From the IMG/VR virus record IMGVR_UViG_3300036832_001095, positions 1 to 42,829 of that record: 42,829 bases of DNA. One strand, given 5' to 3'. The stretch comes from a virus. A program made the position numbers and the translations under genes. Under the pieces are notes generated by a model. The model did not search any database, had not been told where the DNA came from, and saw nothing but the letters and a program-made list of their open reading frames with translations. This document shows, one piece after another, positions 8,160 through 16,574 of this stretch. Position 1 is the stretch's first letter; every line of letters begins with the position of its first letter.

Positions 8160-8344
8160 ATTGAACCGCACATGTGATCGCCGGCCCCGAGCGAAATAGG
8201 GGCAACCTCAGCGGATGGGTCAAATCCGCCCCCGGAAAACACCGCCGAAACAGGTTTAGCCGCCGCCGGGCTTGACTGGGCGCCTCGCATCTCAGCGCAA
8301 CGAGACGCCCCTCTCGGCGACACGAGAACCTATGAGGACACACC
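8149..8344. other. Intergenic region between tailspike and scaffold, with stop-spanning palindrome
   Basis: GGTTCAATT-A-AATTGAACC (8149-8167) is a perfect inverted repeat centred on the TAA stop of the tailspike. Downstream (about 8279-8313) is a GC-rich imperfect hairpin, GGGCG(c)CTCG...CGAG(a)CGCCC, without a U tract. I see no gene in 8160-8344. The region may hold the promoter or leader of the scaffold-coat genes, but no convincing -35/-10 pair was found. The scaffold start at 8345 is preceded by GAGGACACACC. Confidence 0.4.
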
Positions 8345-9313
8345 ATGGCACCGCAGCAAGTTCCACTTGAGGACACATTTTCCGAGGCCGACATCGCCGA
8401 AGCGCTGGCTGGAACCGAGAAGGAAAAGTTCCAATCTGCGTTTGGTCACGATGACGACTTGGATGGACCTGCTGAGGAAGCATCGTCTCATGAAACCGAC
8501 ACCTCCTTAGAGGAGATGGAGGATATTCTTGACGATGACATTCCCCAGGAGGAAGAGGAAGGCGAGCAAGAAGGCGACGATACCGATGCTCTGGACACCC
8601 AGGAAGCCGAGGCCCCGGACCAGACCCCAGAGGGGCGAGGCCGGACATCCAGCGAGCGCCTGCGCACGGTCATCGAGCAACGTCGCCAGATCGAGCAGGA
8701 ACGCGATACCCTTCGCGCCCAGCTCGCAGCCATCCAGGCGCATGCGCAAATGCAGCAGCGCCCGCAATCTCAACAGGAACAACCTGCAGAGCCAGACCCT
8801 TGGAATGATCCGAAAGCCTGGGCGGAAAACGAGCGCAAAGAAACACTGCGCATCTGGGAATCCCGCCAAGTCAATTCCGCTCTCGCAGCTGCCCATAGGC
8901 AATATGGCGACGAGTTTGTTGCGGCATACAAGGAATTGACTTCGCTCAACCCCGGCGATCCCCTCTCCAGGGCCACCGTGCAACACATCTGGGACTCGCA
9001 CAATGCGGGTGAGTCGCTGATGGAGTGGCACGCTGAGCATCAGGCTCTTCAGACCATGCGGAAAGCTGGCGGTGTTTCTGCCTACAAGCAGAATATCGTC
9101 AACGAAATCATGTCCGACCCCGAGATGCGCCGGCAAATCCTCGCGGATATGCGCGGCGAAGCACAACGGGGCGATGGTGGCCGTCCTCGCACATCAACGC
9201 GACTCCCGAAGTCTCTCAACGGGGCGAGTGGTGGCGGATCTGTACGCGTATCCGATCCCGATCTCTATGATGGCTCCGATGCTTCGGTTTTCGCCTATGC
9301 AATGAAGCCCTGA
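8345..9313 (+). CDS. Scaffolding protein
   Basis: The 322-residue product has an extremely acidic N-terminal third (many E/D, for example EEMEDILDDDIPQEEEEGEQ), then a helical coiled-coil segment (about 100-150: SERLRTVIEQRRQIEQERDT, Gln-rich), and a basic C-terminal stretch (QRGDGGRPRTSTRLPKS) of the kind that binds coat protein. This composition, together with its place directly upstream of the coat gene, identifies a P22 gp8-type internal scaffold that guides procapsid assembly. The start ATG 8345 is preceded by TGAGGACA. Confidence 0.85.
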   Translation: MAPQQVPLEDTFSEADIAEALAGTEKEKFQSAFGHDDDLDGPAEEASSHETDTSLEEMEDILDDDIPQEEEEGEQEGDDTDALDTQEAEAPDQTPEGRGRTSSERLRTVIEQRRQIEQERDTLRAQLAAIQAHAQMQQRPQSQQEQPAEPDPWNDPKAWAENERKETLRIWESRQVNSALAAAHRQYGDEFVAAYKELTSLNPGDPLSRATVQHIWDSHNAGESLMEWHAEHQALQTMRKAGGVSAYKQNIVNEIMSDPEMRRQILADMRGEAQRGDGGRPRTSTRLPKSLNGASGGGSVRVSDPDLYDGSDASVFAYAMKP

Positions 9314-9361
9314 CACTTGACGCCGCTAAAAGTCGACGGGCCACCTCCATAGGAGATGGCC

Positions 9362-10195
9362 ATGGCCGTCACAACGGTACAGAGTAATAACAAACTTATC
9401 GTCTTCACTAAACAGATTACCCGGGAATATATCCGGCAAAATCTGTTCGCACCCTATATCGGGGAAGAATACACCGCCATCATTCGGGTTCTCAACGACC
9501 TGAAAAAGGGCGGTGAACAAATTAACATCCCGCTGATCGCGAGGCTCAAAAACAATCCCGTCGCGACCGGTACCCTCGTCGGCAATGAAGAGAATATCGA
9601 TAACTACGGCGATCGAGCCTGGATCGATTGGGCGCGAAATGCCGTCCGCATCCCGCGATCGGAAGAGCAAAAGTCGAGTATCGATTTGTTTGCTCAGGCG
9701 CGCCCATTACTCGAGGACTGGGGCAAGGAACTCCAGCGCGACGAGATCATCGACGCCTATTATGCAGTGCCGCTCGCGTCTACCGCACCGGCCGGTCTTG
9801 GCAGCTCGGGAGGACAGCGCGTCAACGGCGCCCTGTTCGATCAAGCTACCGCCGGTCAGCGCAATACTTGGCTGAGCGACAACCAGGACCGCGTGTTGTT
9901 CGGCGGCGCAGTCGGAAACTATTCGACGATCTGGGTAACCGCCGCCAGCAACGTGACTGCGGCAATGACGGCTTCGGCCGCGAGCTTGATGAAAATGAAA
10001 AGGCTCGCGAAGAAGGCGAATCCCAGGATTCGACCGTACAAGCTCCGGAACGGCAGAGAGTATTTCGTGGTGTTTGCAGGATCAAATTGCTTCCGCGACC
10101 TGCAGAACGACACCACGATTATCTCCGCCAACACGCAGGCCCGCCCGCGCGAGGGCGATGGCATGGACTCAAATCCGCTGTTCCAAGATGGGGAT
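9362..10195 (+). CDS. Major coat protein, exon 1
   Basis: I prefer ATG 9362, since AGGAG lies 6 bases upstream; an in-frame ATG at 9356 is too close to it. Exon 1 encodes 278 residues from MAVTTVQSNNKL and includes segments typical of P22-like HK97-fold coat proteins (TKQITREYIRQNLFAPYIG; GGEQINIPLIARL; EYFVVFAGSNCFRDLQND; MDSNPLFQDGD). Without splicing the frame would run into the intron and stop at 10217-10219, giving a truncated protein. The end at T10195 is set by the predicted P1 helix of the group I intron and falls exactly between codons. The spliced product would be about 384 aa. Confidence 0.85.
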
Positions 10196-10444
10196 CAATC
10201 GGTCCCGCTCGCGGCGTGAGCTGCAAGTGATAACCGGGTGAATTCGGGGAACCTCTCTCTGAGAAAATCCCGAGCCAAGCCGCAAATGTAAGGCGAAAGC
10301 CCCAGGGTTGCGGAAGGTGTAACGACTAGGCGGTGACGAAAGAATAATCCGCCCACGAGCGCCCGGCCCTGAAAAATCAGGTGATGATATAGTCTGAGCT
10401 GGCGGGCGACCGTCAGAAATATCGGATAAAGAGCCGATATAGCG
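10196..10444 (+). ncRNA. Group I self-splicing intron in the coat gene (249 nt)
   Basis: Core elements are visible in order: P-like AATTCGGGGAAC (10241-), Q-like AATCCCGAGCC (10266-10276), R-like AACGACTA (10321-10328) and S-like GATATAGTC (10386-10394). P1: exon GGGAT (10191-10195) pairs with GTCCC (10202-10206), with the required U-G wobble at the splice site. P2: GCTC/GAGC (10207-10221). P4: TCGGG/CCCGA. P5: TCTC/GAGA. P7: GACTA (10324-10328) with TAGTC (10390-10394). A 3' hairpin pairs ATATCGG with CCGATAT (10419-10440). The intron ends in G10444. Removing it joins two coat reading frames at a codon boundary. It carries no homing endonuclease. Confidence 0.88.
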
Positions 10445-10765
10445 AACAATCTGCTCATCTATGCGGGTCTCATCATCCGGGAAATCCCGGAGATGGATAT
10501 CCGGTTGCCGGTCACCTATACGACGGCAGGCGGGTCCGGCGGCCAGATCGCGCCAGTGTTCCTTTGCGGCCAGTCATCGTTGGCATGGTGCTGGGGCAGG
10601 ATGCCGATGCCGACATTCCTGCGGGAAGACGATTATCAATTCTACCGGGGCGTCGGCATCATGATGGCCTATGGAATGAAGCGGATCGCGAAACTCAACC
10701 CCGCCGGTCAGTACAAGGACTGGGGAACATTCACGGGCTATTTCGCATCTGTGGCCGATACCTAG
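10445..10765 (+). CDS. Major coat protein, exon 2
   Basis: The frame from AAC at 10445 encodes NNLLIYAGLIIREIPEMDIR and continues to TAG at 10763-10765 (106 residues). LIYxGxIIREIPE is the expected continuation of P22-like coat proteins after the NPLFQDGD segment that ends exon 1. The C-terminal part includes WCWGRMPMPTFLREDDYQFY and GTFTGYFASVADT. There is no ribosome binding site or sensible start at the head of this frame (the first ATG, 10493, would lose the conserved segment), so it is an exon and not a separate gene. The 100 bp after it (10766-10867) hold no gene I can support. Confidence 0.85.
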   Translation, partial: NNLLIYAGLIIREIPEMDIRLPVTYTTAGGSGGQIAPVFLCGQSSLAWCWGRMPMPTFLREDDYQFYRGVGIMMAYGMKRIAKLNPAGQYKDWGTFTGYFASVADT

Positions 10766-10867
10766 TCTCCCTGGCTAGTGCGACCACAGCGGGCGGCGGC
10801 GCGGGGTCCTCACGGGAGAGGGGCCGTAGCCGTCGCCCACATCCCCAATCCATGAAAGGACAATACC

Positions 10868-11416
10868 ATGTTGAAGAAATGCCTTCTTGCGCTGGCCGCA
10901 GTGGCCGCGCTCACCATGCCGGCGGCGGCGCAGCGTAGCTTCGCGCCGCGAAACTTCCCCGATCAGCAGACTACCTATCTGCGGTTCCCCATTAACTTCA
11001 ACTCGTGCGTTCCGGTGGCGCTGACCTGCACATTCAAGGTCGGCGCGGTGCCCTACAATTCGTTCCTGGTGAGGGCATTCACGCAGACGTTTACAACCTT
11101 TACCGGCGCTACCACGGCAACGGTGTCATTCGGGACGACATCAACCGCCGCCACCAACATCATGGCAGCCGCGACGATTCTGACCGCCGGCAATGCGGTC
11201 GCGCAGTCAATCGCGGCCGGTGGTCTTGGCGTCACCGTCACTGGCAACGGCATCGCCCAATCTGGCGCCCTCGGCGGCTTCGATATCTATGCGACGATCG
11301 TCTATACGGTCGCCGTAGCAACCGCCGGCGCTGCGGTTGGAATCATCGAATACATCCTGCCCAATGACGGCGCCTGTGCCCCGGTCCCGGCCGGCGCTAC
11401 CGCCGCCGGCTGCTGA
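10868..11416 (+). CDS. Putative secreted or capsid-associated protein (182 aa)
   Basis: ATG 10868 follows GAAAGGACAATACC. Residues 1-22 are a clear signal peptide (MLKKCLLALAAVAALTMPAAAQ). The mature part is Ala/Thr/Gly-rich, beta-type, with cysteine pairs near the start (SCVPVALTC) and end (GACAP...AAGC). Its position directly after the coat gene is where many phages encode a head decoration protein, but the signal peptide would send it to the periplasm, which is unusual. Decoration or an envelope role are both possible. A strong terminator follows directly. Confidence 0.65.
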   Translation: MLKKCLLALAAVAALTMPAAAQRSFAPRNFPDQQTTYLRFPINFNSCVPVALTCTFKVGAVPYNSFLVRAFTQTFTTFTGATTATVSFGTTSTAATNIMAAATILTAGNAVAQSIAAGGLGVTVTGNGIAQSGALGGFDIYATIVYTVAVATAGAAVGIIEYILPNDGACAPVPAGATAAGC

Positions 11417-11430
11417 GTTCCTCCCCAACT

Positions 11431-11462
11431 GGCGCGGCCATCCTCCCGGCCGCGCCTCTTTT
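11431..11462 (+). terminator. Rho-independent terminator
   Basis: GGCGCGGCC (11431-11439) pairs perfectly with GGCCGCGCC (11448-11456) around an 8-base loop, and the stem is followed by TCTTTT. This is a textbook intrinsic terminator after the coat and 182-aa genes. It lies inside the long late gene series, so it would reduce transcription of the downstream tail genes relative to coat, unless an antiterminator (for example the NusG-like protein at 36043) lets polymerase pass. Confidence 0.85.
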
Positions 11463-11476
11463 ATGGAGATCCACCA

Positions 11477-11851
11477 ATGTCTGCGACTAACGACGCCATA
11501 CGATTTGTTGCCGGAAATCGCTTCATGTCAGAAGTATCAGGCGGACCGGCGGCCGCCCAGGCTACAGCGATGCGGCTCAATAATACCTACTCTCGCTGCA
11601 CCAAGGCAGCCGCGAACGCAAGCTTCATCCTGCCGAGCATCGGAACCGGCGAGGCCAACGAGATCATGATGGTGATCAATGACTCGGCCAGCACCATCAA
11701 TATCTATCCGGCCGTCGGCGAGAAGAATAACGGCAGCGCCAATGGCGCGATCACCATCGCCGCCGGCACTACCGGCGTTTTCGTTCCCGTACTGAACTCG
11801 GTCTACAACTATCCCTCGACCCTGGACTGGCGTTCCGCATCTATCTCCTGA
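11477..11851 (+). CDS. Phage structural protein, unknown (124 aa)
   Basis: ATG 11477 is preceded by TGGAGATCCACCA. The product is a beta-rich protein (SFILPSIGTGEANEIMMVIN; STINIYPAVGEKNNG; AITIAAGTTGVFVPVL) of a type often found near coat genes. It has no enzyme motif. It lies between the terminator and the head-tail connector genes, so a head decoration or head completion role is a reasonable guess, not established. Confidence 0.6.
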   Translation: MSATNDAIRFVAGNRFMSEVSGGPAAAQATAMRLNNTYSRCTKAAANASFILPSIGTGEANEIMMVINDSASTINIYPAVGEKNNGSANGAITIAAGTTGVFVPVLNSVYNYPSTLDWRSASIS

Positions 11852-11861
11852 TGGAGTCATC

Positions 11862-12341
11862 ATGACAAAAGTCACCTATTCGCCGCCGAACGAGCCGGGC
11901 GCCCCCGCCTCCCTCATATGGAACGACATCACGTTTCAGGCCAATGTGCCGGTCGAGCTCGATCCGGATAACCGGGCGCATGGTTACCTTGTCCCTGTCG
12001 TGAACAGATGGTTCGACCCTGCAACTCAGGAACCCCGCACCAAGGCGACGGAAAAATGGATGTCCATGATCGATATAGCCCGCACCAACAAGAGCTTTAT
12101 TGTGGAGGGCGAGCCGATCCAGCGCCGTAGTCCTGGCCGCCCGCGCGCGCCAAAGACCTCCGATGAATATCGCGATCATGCCAGGACATGGATATCGGCC
12201 GCCGAGGATGTCGCAGACCTGGAGCGATGGAATGAGGAGCAGGCCCTGCGCGAAAAATGCGGCGTCGGCGATGACGACCTTGCTTTCCTGCGACCTTTCT
12301 TCGACGCCAAACTCCACGAACTTAAAGGGCAGGCGGCATAA
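11862..12341 (+). CDS. Phage protein with AT-hook-like segment (159 aa)
   Basis: The first ~85 residues resemble a small beta domain (ASLIWNDITFQANVPVELDP; AHGYLVPVVNRWFD). A basic RRSPGRPRAPK stretch follows, similar to an AT-hook, then a charged helical C-terminus (EDVADLERWNEEQALREKCG). The stop at 12341 is immediately followed by the gp4-like gene start at 12342, so they are co-translated. I do not recognise the family. It could be a head protein that touches DNA. Confidence 0.6.
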   Translation: MTKVTYSPPNEPGAPASLIWNDITFQANVPVELDPDNRAHGYLVPVVNRWFDPATQEPRTKATEKWMSMIDIARTNKSFIVEGEPIQRRSPGRPRAPKTSDEYRDHARTWISAAEDVADLERWNEEQALREKCGVGDDDLAFLRPFFDAKLHELKGQAA

Positions 12342-12725
12342 ATGCCCGGCGCATACCGCACCCAGACCGATCTTGTATATGCGGTGCTTGGAAACTTGGG
12401 CGCGCTCGCGATTGGGCAGATCCCCAATGTGGAGGATGTCGCCAGCATCAATAACTCGATCGACCCGATCCTGCGTGAGTTGGCCGGTCTCGACATCTGC
12501 TATATTGCCGATTCCAATGCCATTCCCGGCGCGTTGCTATCGCCGCTCGCCGATATCATTGCCGGCGAGGTCGCGAACGGCTGGGGCAAGACCGGCGATG
12601 ATTTCGCGCAACTGATCCAGCGCGGCCTCGGCGTGCCGCCGGGCTCAGGATCGGCCGCTATGGCCATCAAGCAAATCATGCGCGGCCGACCGACATTCGA
12701 GCCATTGCGGGCGCAGTATTTCTGA
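12342..12725 (+). CDS. Head-to-tail adaptor, P22 gp4-like
   Basis: This 127-residue, mostly helical protein begins with a segment (TDLVYAVLGNLGALAIGQIP; INNSIDPILRELAGLDICYI) typical of gp4-type adaptors that bind beneath the portal. The assignment rests on size, predicted helicity and position directly upstream of a gp10-like gene, the same order as in P22. The TGATG at 12723-12727 overlaps the next start by one base, indicating translational coupling. Confidence 0.65.
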   Translation: MPGAYRTQTDLVYAVLGNLGALAIGQIPNVEDVASINNSIDPILRELAGLDICYIADSNAIPGALLSPLADIIAGEVANGWGKTGDDFAQLIQRGLGVPPGSGSAAMAIKQIMRGRPTFEPLRAQYF

Positions 12726-14455
12726 TGCGCGGTCCCTTTCCAATCAATTGGCCGCTGTCGAGCTTCCCGGGTAACACCGCCCAGGAAGGCGCCGGAAGGC
12801 TGATAAACGTCTCCGCCGAACCAATCGGGCCGGGCGGCGCATCACCCGCAAGTTATCATCGGCAGCCCGGCCTGTCGCAACACGCGTCGACCACACAATC
12901 CGGATATCGCGGTGGCCTCATCGTCAATAATCTTTCCTACGAGATATGGACGCCCCCGCCCACTGGGACGAACCCAAACAATGCGGCGACGGTCGACGCC
13001 GGTGGGACTGTCGCTCTGCTCGGCCCGCTGGCAGGCACCAAACACGTCTCGATCGCGCGGAATCAGAACGTTGTTCCCGACGTGGTCGCTGTCGATATCG
13101 ACAACGGCGCTTTCGTTCTGTCGACCGGCGGCGCTCCAGTAGCATTCAATGCAGGCGGCATCCTGCCGCAACCGAATTCGATCTGCTTCCAGGACGGATA
13201 TTTCTTTTTCACGATCGCGGACGGGCGGTGCTTTGCTTCGCCCATCAATACGCTGGGGAGCTCCACCGCGCCATTCAATGCGCTCACATTCATCACGGCG
13301 CAGTCGCGCTCCGATGTCACCCTGCTGCGCGGGATTGCATTCTCCGGCCTGCTGTTCCTGTTCACGACCGGCCACTGCGAAGTATGGCAGGATGTGGCCA
13401 ATCCCGCGCCGGCATTTCCGTATGCCCGCCAGGTCGTGCTGCCGTTCGGATTGTTGCAAGCCAATGCGATCGCCGGCTGGGAAACCGGGTTCGATGATCT
13501 GTCATGGGTGGCGCAGGACTTCGGCGTGTGGCAGTTGCCTTATGGCAGCCTGCAGCCGCAAAAAATCTCGCCGCCAGATCTCGACCGTCTGATCGAGGCC
13601 CAGCACAGGGCCGGGAACGTGCTGGAGGCCTCAGTCTACATGTTCGCCGGCAAGAAATTCTGGGTGCTGTCGTCCCCGGCATGGACGTGGGAATTCAATC
13701 TAGGCACCCAATCCTGGAATGAACGGTGGTCGCTATCGCCATTTGGAACCCAAGGGCGCTGGCGCGGCACTGGTGGGCACCCGGCGTTCGGCAAGTGGCT
13801 CCTCGGCGATGTGCAATCGGGCACGCTTTGCTACATCGACGACGCTAACCGCACCGAGCTGGGCGCCCCCATGCTGGCACGCATGGAAAGCGCGCCGGTG
13901 GCGGATTTCCCAAACCGCATCCGGGTAGCCCGCGCCGATTTTAACTTCTCCGTGGGCTCCGGACAGGTCGTGCGGGCCATTACAATGCATGTGACCGGCA
14001 CGGCGGCCGGAACCGGCGGCGTCGTGCGGCTTGCGGTCGACCAGACCCAGCAAGTAAATACCAACGATACCGTTGTGGTGAGCGGCGTCGGGGGCACCAC
14101 GGAGGCCAATGGCACATGGGTAGTGACCGTTATCGATGCGACGCATATCGAACTGCAGGGGAGTGTTTTTGCTCACGCATGGAGCAGCGGGGGCCTGGTC
14201 ACCGATGTCACTGCGCCGCCCAATGTGATGGAGCCGCGAGTGGCGATAAGCTGGTCGGACGACGGCGGTCTGTCGTGGGGCAACCCGATCCTGCGCGGCC
14301 TCGGGCGGCAGGACGTGTCGAAAACTACTAGGATCACGCTTGCCCGCTGCGGACTTTCGGGGAACCAGGGCCGGAGATGGCGGATTGACGCCTCCGATCC
14401 CGTGAACTCGTCCTTCCTGTCGGCGACCCAGACCGACAGTTCGGCGAAATACTGA
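12725..14455 (+). CDS. Packaged DNA stabilisation protein, P22 gp10-like (576 aa)
   Basis: The N-terminus (INWPLSSFPGNTAQEGAGRL; YHRQPGLSQHA) and the repeated blade-like segments (GTKHVSIARNQNVVPDVVAV; ICFQDGYFFFTIADGR; WRGTGGHPAFGKWLLGD) match the propeller-like tail hub gp10 of P22-type phages. Residues about 415-480 add a small beta domain with VVVSGVGGTTEANGTW, a module common in phage tail proteins. At 576 residues it is longer than P22 gp10 (472), partly because of this insert. Role: plugging the portal channel and joining the tail needle and spikes. Confidence 0.75.
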   Translation: MRGPFPINWPLSSFPGNTAQEGAGRLINVSAEPIGPGGASPASYHRQPGLSQHASTTQSGYRGGLIVNNLSYEIWTPPPTGTNPNNAATVDAGGTVALLGPLAGTKHVSIARNQNVVPDVVAVDIDNGAFVLSTGGAPVAFNAGGILPQPNSICFQDGYFFFTIADGRCFASPINTLGSSTAPFNALTFITAQSRSDVTLLRGIAFSGLLFLFTTGHCEVWQDVANPAPAFPYARQVVLPFGLLQANAIAGWETGFDDLSWVAQDFGVWQLPYGSLQPQKISPPDLDRLIEAQHRAGNVLEASVYMFAGKKFWVLSSPAWTWEFNLGTQSWNERWSLSPFGTQGRWRGTGGHPAFGKWLLGDVQSGTLCYIDDANRTELGAPMLARMESAPVADFPNRIRVARADFNFSVGSGQVVRAITMHVTGTAAGTGGVVRLAVDQTQQVNTNDTVVVSGVGGTTEANGTWVVTVIDATHIELQGSVFAHAWSSGGLVTDVTAPPNVMEPRVAISWSDDGGLSWGNPILRGLGRQDVSKTTRITLARCGLSGNQGRRWRIDASDPVNSSFLSATQTDSSAKY

Positions 14456-14467
14456 TAGCGGGGAAAC

Positions 14468-14902
14468 ATGGCCGCATTTAACAAATTTGATAAATTCGTT
14501 GCCGACGTCGCAAATGGTATCCACCATCTCAATGTGGATACCCTGAAGCTGATGCTGACGAATGTTGCGCCGGTCTCAGGAAATACGGTCAAAGCCGATA
14601 TCACCGAGATCACGGCCGGTAACGGCTATGTTGCCGGTGGGCAATCGGTGTCGATCGCATCGAGTTCACAGACTAGCGGTCTCTACAAACTCATTCCTAG
14701 TCCTCCTGCCAATGTGACGTGGACAGCGTCCGGCGGCTCGATCGCCAGCTTTCGGTATGTAGTGATCTACAACACGATTCCGACAACCCCGCTCATGCCA
14801 TTGATCGCATGGTGGGACACCGGGTCAACGCAGACCATCACGGCCGGAAACAGCTTCACCGCCAATCTTGATGCGACCAACGGCATCCTGCAACTGCAGT
14901 AG
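14468..14902 (+). CDS. Phage tail-associated protein (144 aa)
   Basis: ATG 14468 follows GGGGAAAC. The sequence begins with a helical segment (FNKFDKFVADVANGIHHLNV) and continues as beta-rich (DTLKLMLTNVAPVSGNTVKA; WTASGGSIASFRYVVIYN; WWDTGSTQTITAGNSFTANL). This is a common type of phage structural protein without assigned function. It lies between the gp10-like hub and a Gly-rich tail protein. The structural role is an inference from context. Confidence 0.6.
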   Translation: MAAFNKFDKFVADVANGIHHLNVDTLKLMLTNVAPVSGNTVKADITEITAGNGYVAGGQSVSIASSSQTSGLYKLIPSPPANVTWTASGGSIASFRYVVIYNTIPTTPLMPLIAWWDTGSTQTITAGNSFTANLDATNGILQLQ

Positions 14903-14910
14903 GCACTGCG

Positions 14911-16101
14911 GTGGCGACCGTAACAGTTTTTCTCACGTCCGGCTCCGGCGCCTGGGTAGTACCGGTCGATTACGGTCATTTGATATCCGTGGAATGCCTC
15001 GGCGGCGGCGGAGGTGGTTCGAGGGCCGGAGGGCTTGCCGCGGGCGGCGGCGGCAGCGCCTATGCGAAGATCGCATCGACCACGACCCCGCTCGCCCCGG
15101 GCACTCTGGTCGCTTACAGCGTCGGGTCGGGTGGCATAGGACAGACGGCCCTTGACGCGTCTGGATTTGACGGCACCCCGACTGTCTGGAATGCAACGTC
15201 GCTCGCCGACGCGGTATCGAAGGGTAGCGCTGTTGCGTGCGCTGCCGACGCCGGCAAGGGCGGCACCACGCTCGCCGTTGGCGCAGGCGGTCTTGCCAGC
15301 GCAAGCGTCGGAACGACGACATTCGATGGTGGCGCGGGCAATCGCGGCAATCTATCGAGCTGCGGCGGCGGCGGCGCTGCAGGCCCGAACGGTGCGGGCG
15401 GAGATGCGCCGACGGGGTTCGGTGGGGATGCGGACAATGGCACGGTTGCCGGGGGCGCGCCGACGGCTCCTGGCAACTCGGGCACCGAATTTGACGCGAC
15501 ACACGGTTGCGGCAGCGGCGCAGGTCCGCAGCACACCAACAACAATGCCGGCAATGCGACCGGTGGCAAGTATGGCGGTGGTGGCGGTGGCGTGTTCTTT
15601 GGCGCCACATCGAGCGGCGCCGGCGGCGCCGGCCTCATCGTTATCACTTACGAGCAGAGTATCGGCGGTGAATATATCCTGACAGGAGGGGACGGGTCCT
15701 TCACCATTGTTTCGCCGTTCGCCTTTGGCTCCTACGTGTTGACGGGGCGGCCCGCGACCTTCGCGACCGTCACCGGGACCGGCGCAAACCTGAATTTCGG
15801 GCGTTACCTGCTCACTGGTGGACCAGGGACGACCTTTCTCAATACAACGCAGACGCCATCGCCGAATATACTCGGGCCACTGCCGCCGCTCACGGCCCGG
15901 TGGGTCAATGACCCGGATGGCAGCCCGGCCCAGATATGGCGGCAATATCTGCTCTCGCTCGATGCGCAGGTGCGCGCCCTGATGGGGGGCAACTTCGGGA
16001 CCCTTCCGCATGCCGCAAATGACCTGGCGGCGGCCGCGGCGGGCGTCAAGATCGGCGGATTGTATCAGTCCGGCGGCGCGGTCTTCATCCGGCTCACATA
16101 G
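14911..16101 (+). CDS. Glycine-rich tail/receptor-binding protein (396 aa)
   Basis: The GTG start at 14911 follows the previous stop by 8 bases. Residues about 1-245 are a Gly-rich domain with many GGGG runs (VECLGGGGGGS; AAGGGGSAYAK; KYGGGGGGVFFG), as seen in phage tail-tip adhesins. Short beta repeats follow (GGDGSFTIVSPFAFGSYVLT; GRYLLTGGPG), then a C-terminal segment LRAL-type helix and IGGLYQSGGAVFIRLT, a frequent end of phage virion proteins. A role in host contact is likely. High GC and repeats make this gene prone to assembly error. Confidence 0.6.
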   Translation: MATVTVFLTSGSGAWVVPVDYGHLISVECLGGGGGGSRAGGLAAGGGGSAYAKIASTTTPLAPGTLVAYSVGSGGIGQTALDASGFDGTPTVWNATSLADAVSKGSAVACAADAGKGGTTLAVGAGGLASASVGTTTFDGGAGNRGNLSSCGGGGAAGPNGAGGDAPTGFGGDADNGTVAGGAPTAPGNSGTEFDATHGCGSGAGPQHTNNNAGNATGGKYGGGGGGVFFGATSSGAGGAGLIVITYEQSIGGEYILTGGDGSFTIVSPFAFGSYVLTGRPATFATVTGTGANLNFGRYLLTGGPGTTFLNTTQTPSPNILGPLPPLTARWVNDPDGSPAQIWRQYLLSLDAQVRALMGGNFGTLPHAANDLAAAAAGVKIGGLYQSGGAVFIRLT

Positions 16102-16112
16102 GGAACGGCACA

Positions 16113-16571
16113 ATGGCGATATTCGATCAGGTGGGGAGGGCTCAGGCTACCAACGGCCTTGGGCCACTCAATATGCAGATGATGCAAGGCATCCCGGGAT
16201 TCACGCCCGGCTCCTGGGGCAATCAGCCTGGCGCAGGGGCGCCAAATTTTGCCGCCGGCCTACAACAGTATCAACAAGGTCCAGGTGGAAATCCGTTTAT
16301 GGACCGATTGCGGGCAGCGCTCGCGCAGAACCCACAGCTTGCGCAACTATTCCGTGGCGGACAGATGGGGCAAGTCGGTATCGACCGGCCCGCGCAGTTC
16401 GTGCCTCCGGCCAGCGCCATGCCGACCAGCCAATTGACGGCCGCAGGACAGACGCCTCCGGTGGGGCAAATGCCGGCTGGCATGATGGGGGCCACTCCGG
16501 GCGGTGTCACCGGGCCTGCAAATGCACCGCCAAATCTGGCCGGCGGCCTCGCCGCCTATCTTCGAAGGTAG
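16113..16571 (+). CDS. Pro/Gly/Gln-rich virion protein (152 aa)
   Basis: The start ATG 16113 has AGGGAACGGCACA upstream. The product is low-complexity, rich in Gly, Pro, Gln and Met, with one short helix (PFMDRLRAALAQNPQLAQLF). The gene ends 3 bases before the ejection-type gene at 16575. Such proteins are often packaged with the ejection proteins in short-tailed phages. There is no motif, so the function is unknown. Confidence 0.55.
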   Translation: MAIFDQVGRAQATNGLGPLNMQMMQGIPGFTPGSWGNQPGAGAPNFAAGLQQYQQGPGGNPFMDRLRAALAQNPQLAQLFRGGQMGQVGIDRPAQFVPPASAMPTSQLTAAGQTPPVGQMPAGMMGATPGGVTGPANAPPNLAGGLAAYLRR

Positions 16572-16574
16572 ACC

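Noticed and set aside
9356-10765. Frameshift or decay of the coat gene
   Set aside because: The break is 249 bases with a full set of group I core elements, correct P1 and P7 pairings and codon-exact junctions, so an intron explains it better than damage.
13733-14527. - strand ORF of 264 codons in the gp10-like gene
   Set aside because: Antisense to a confidently assigned tail hub gene, without initiation signals or recognisable domain.
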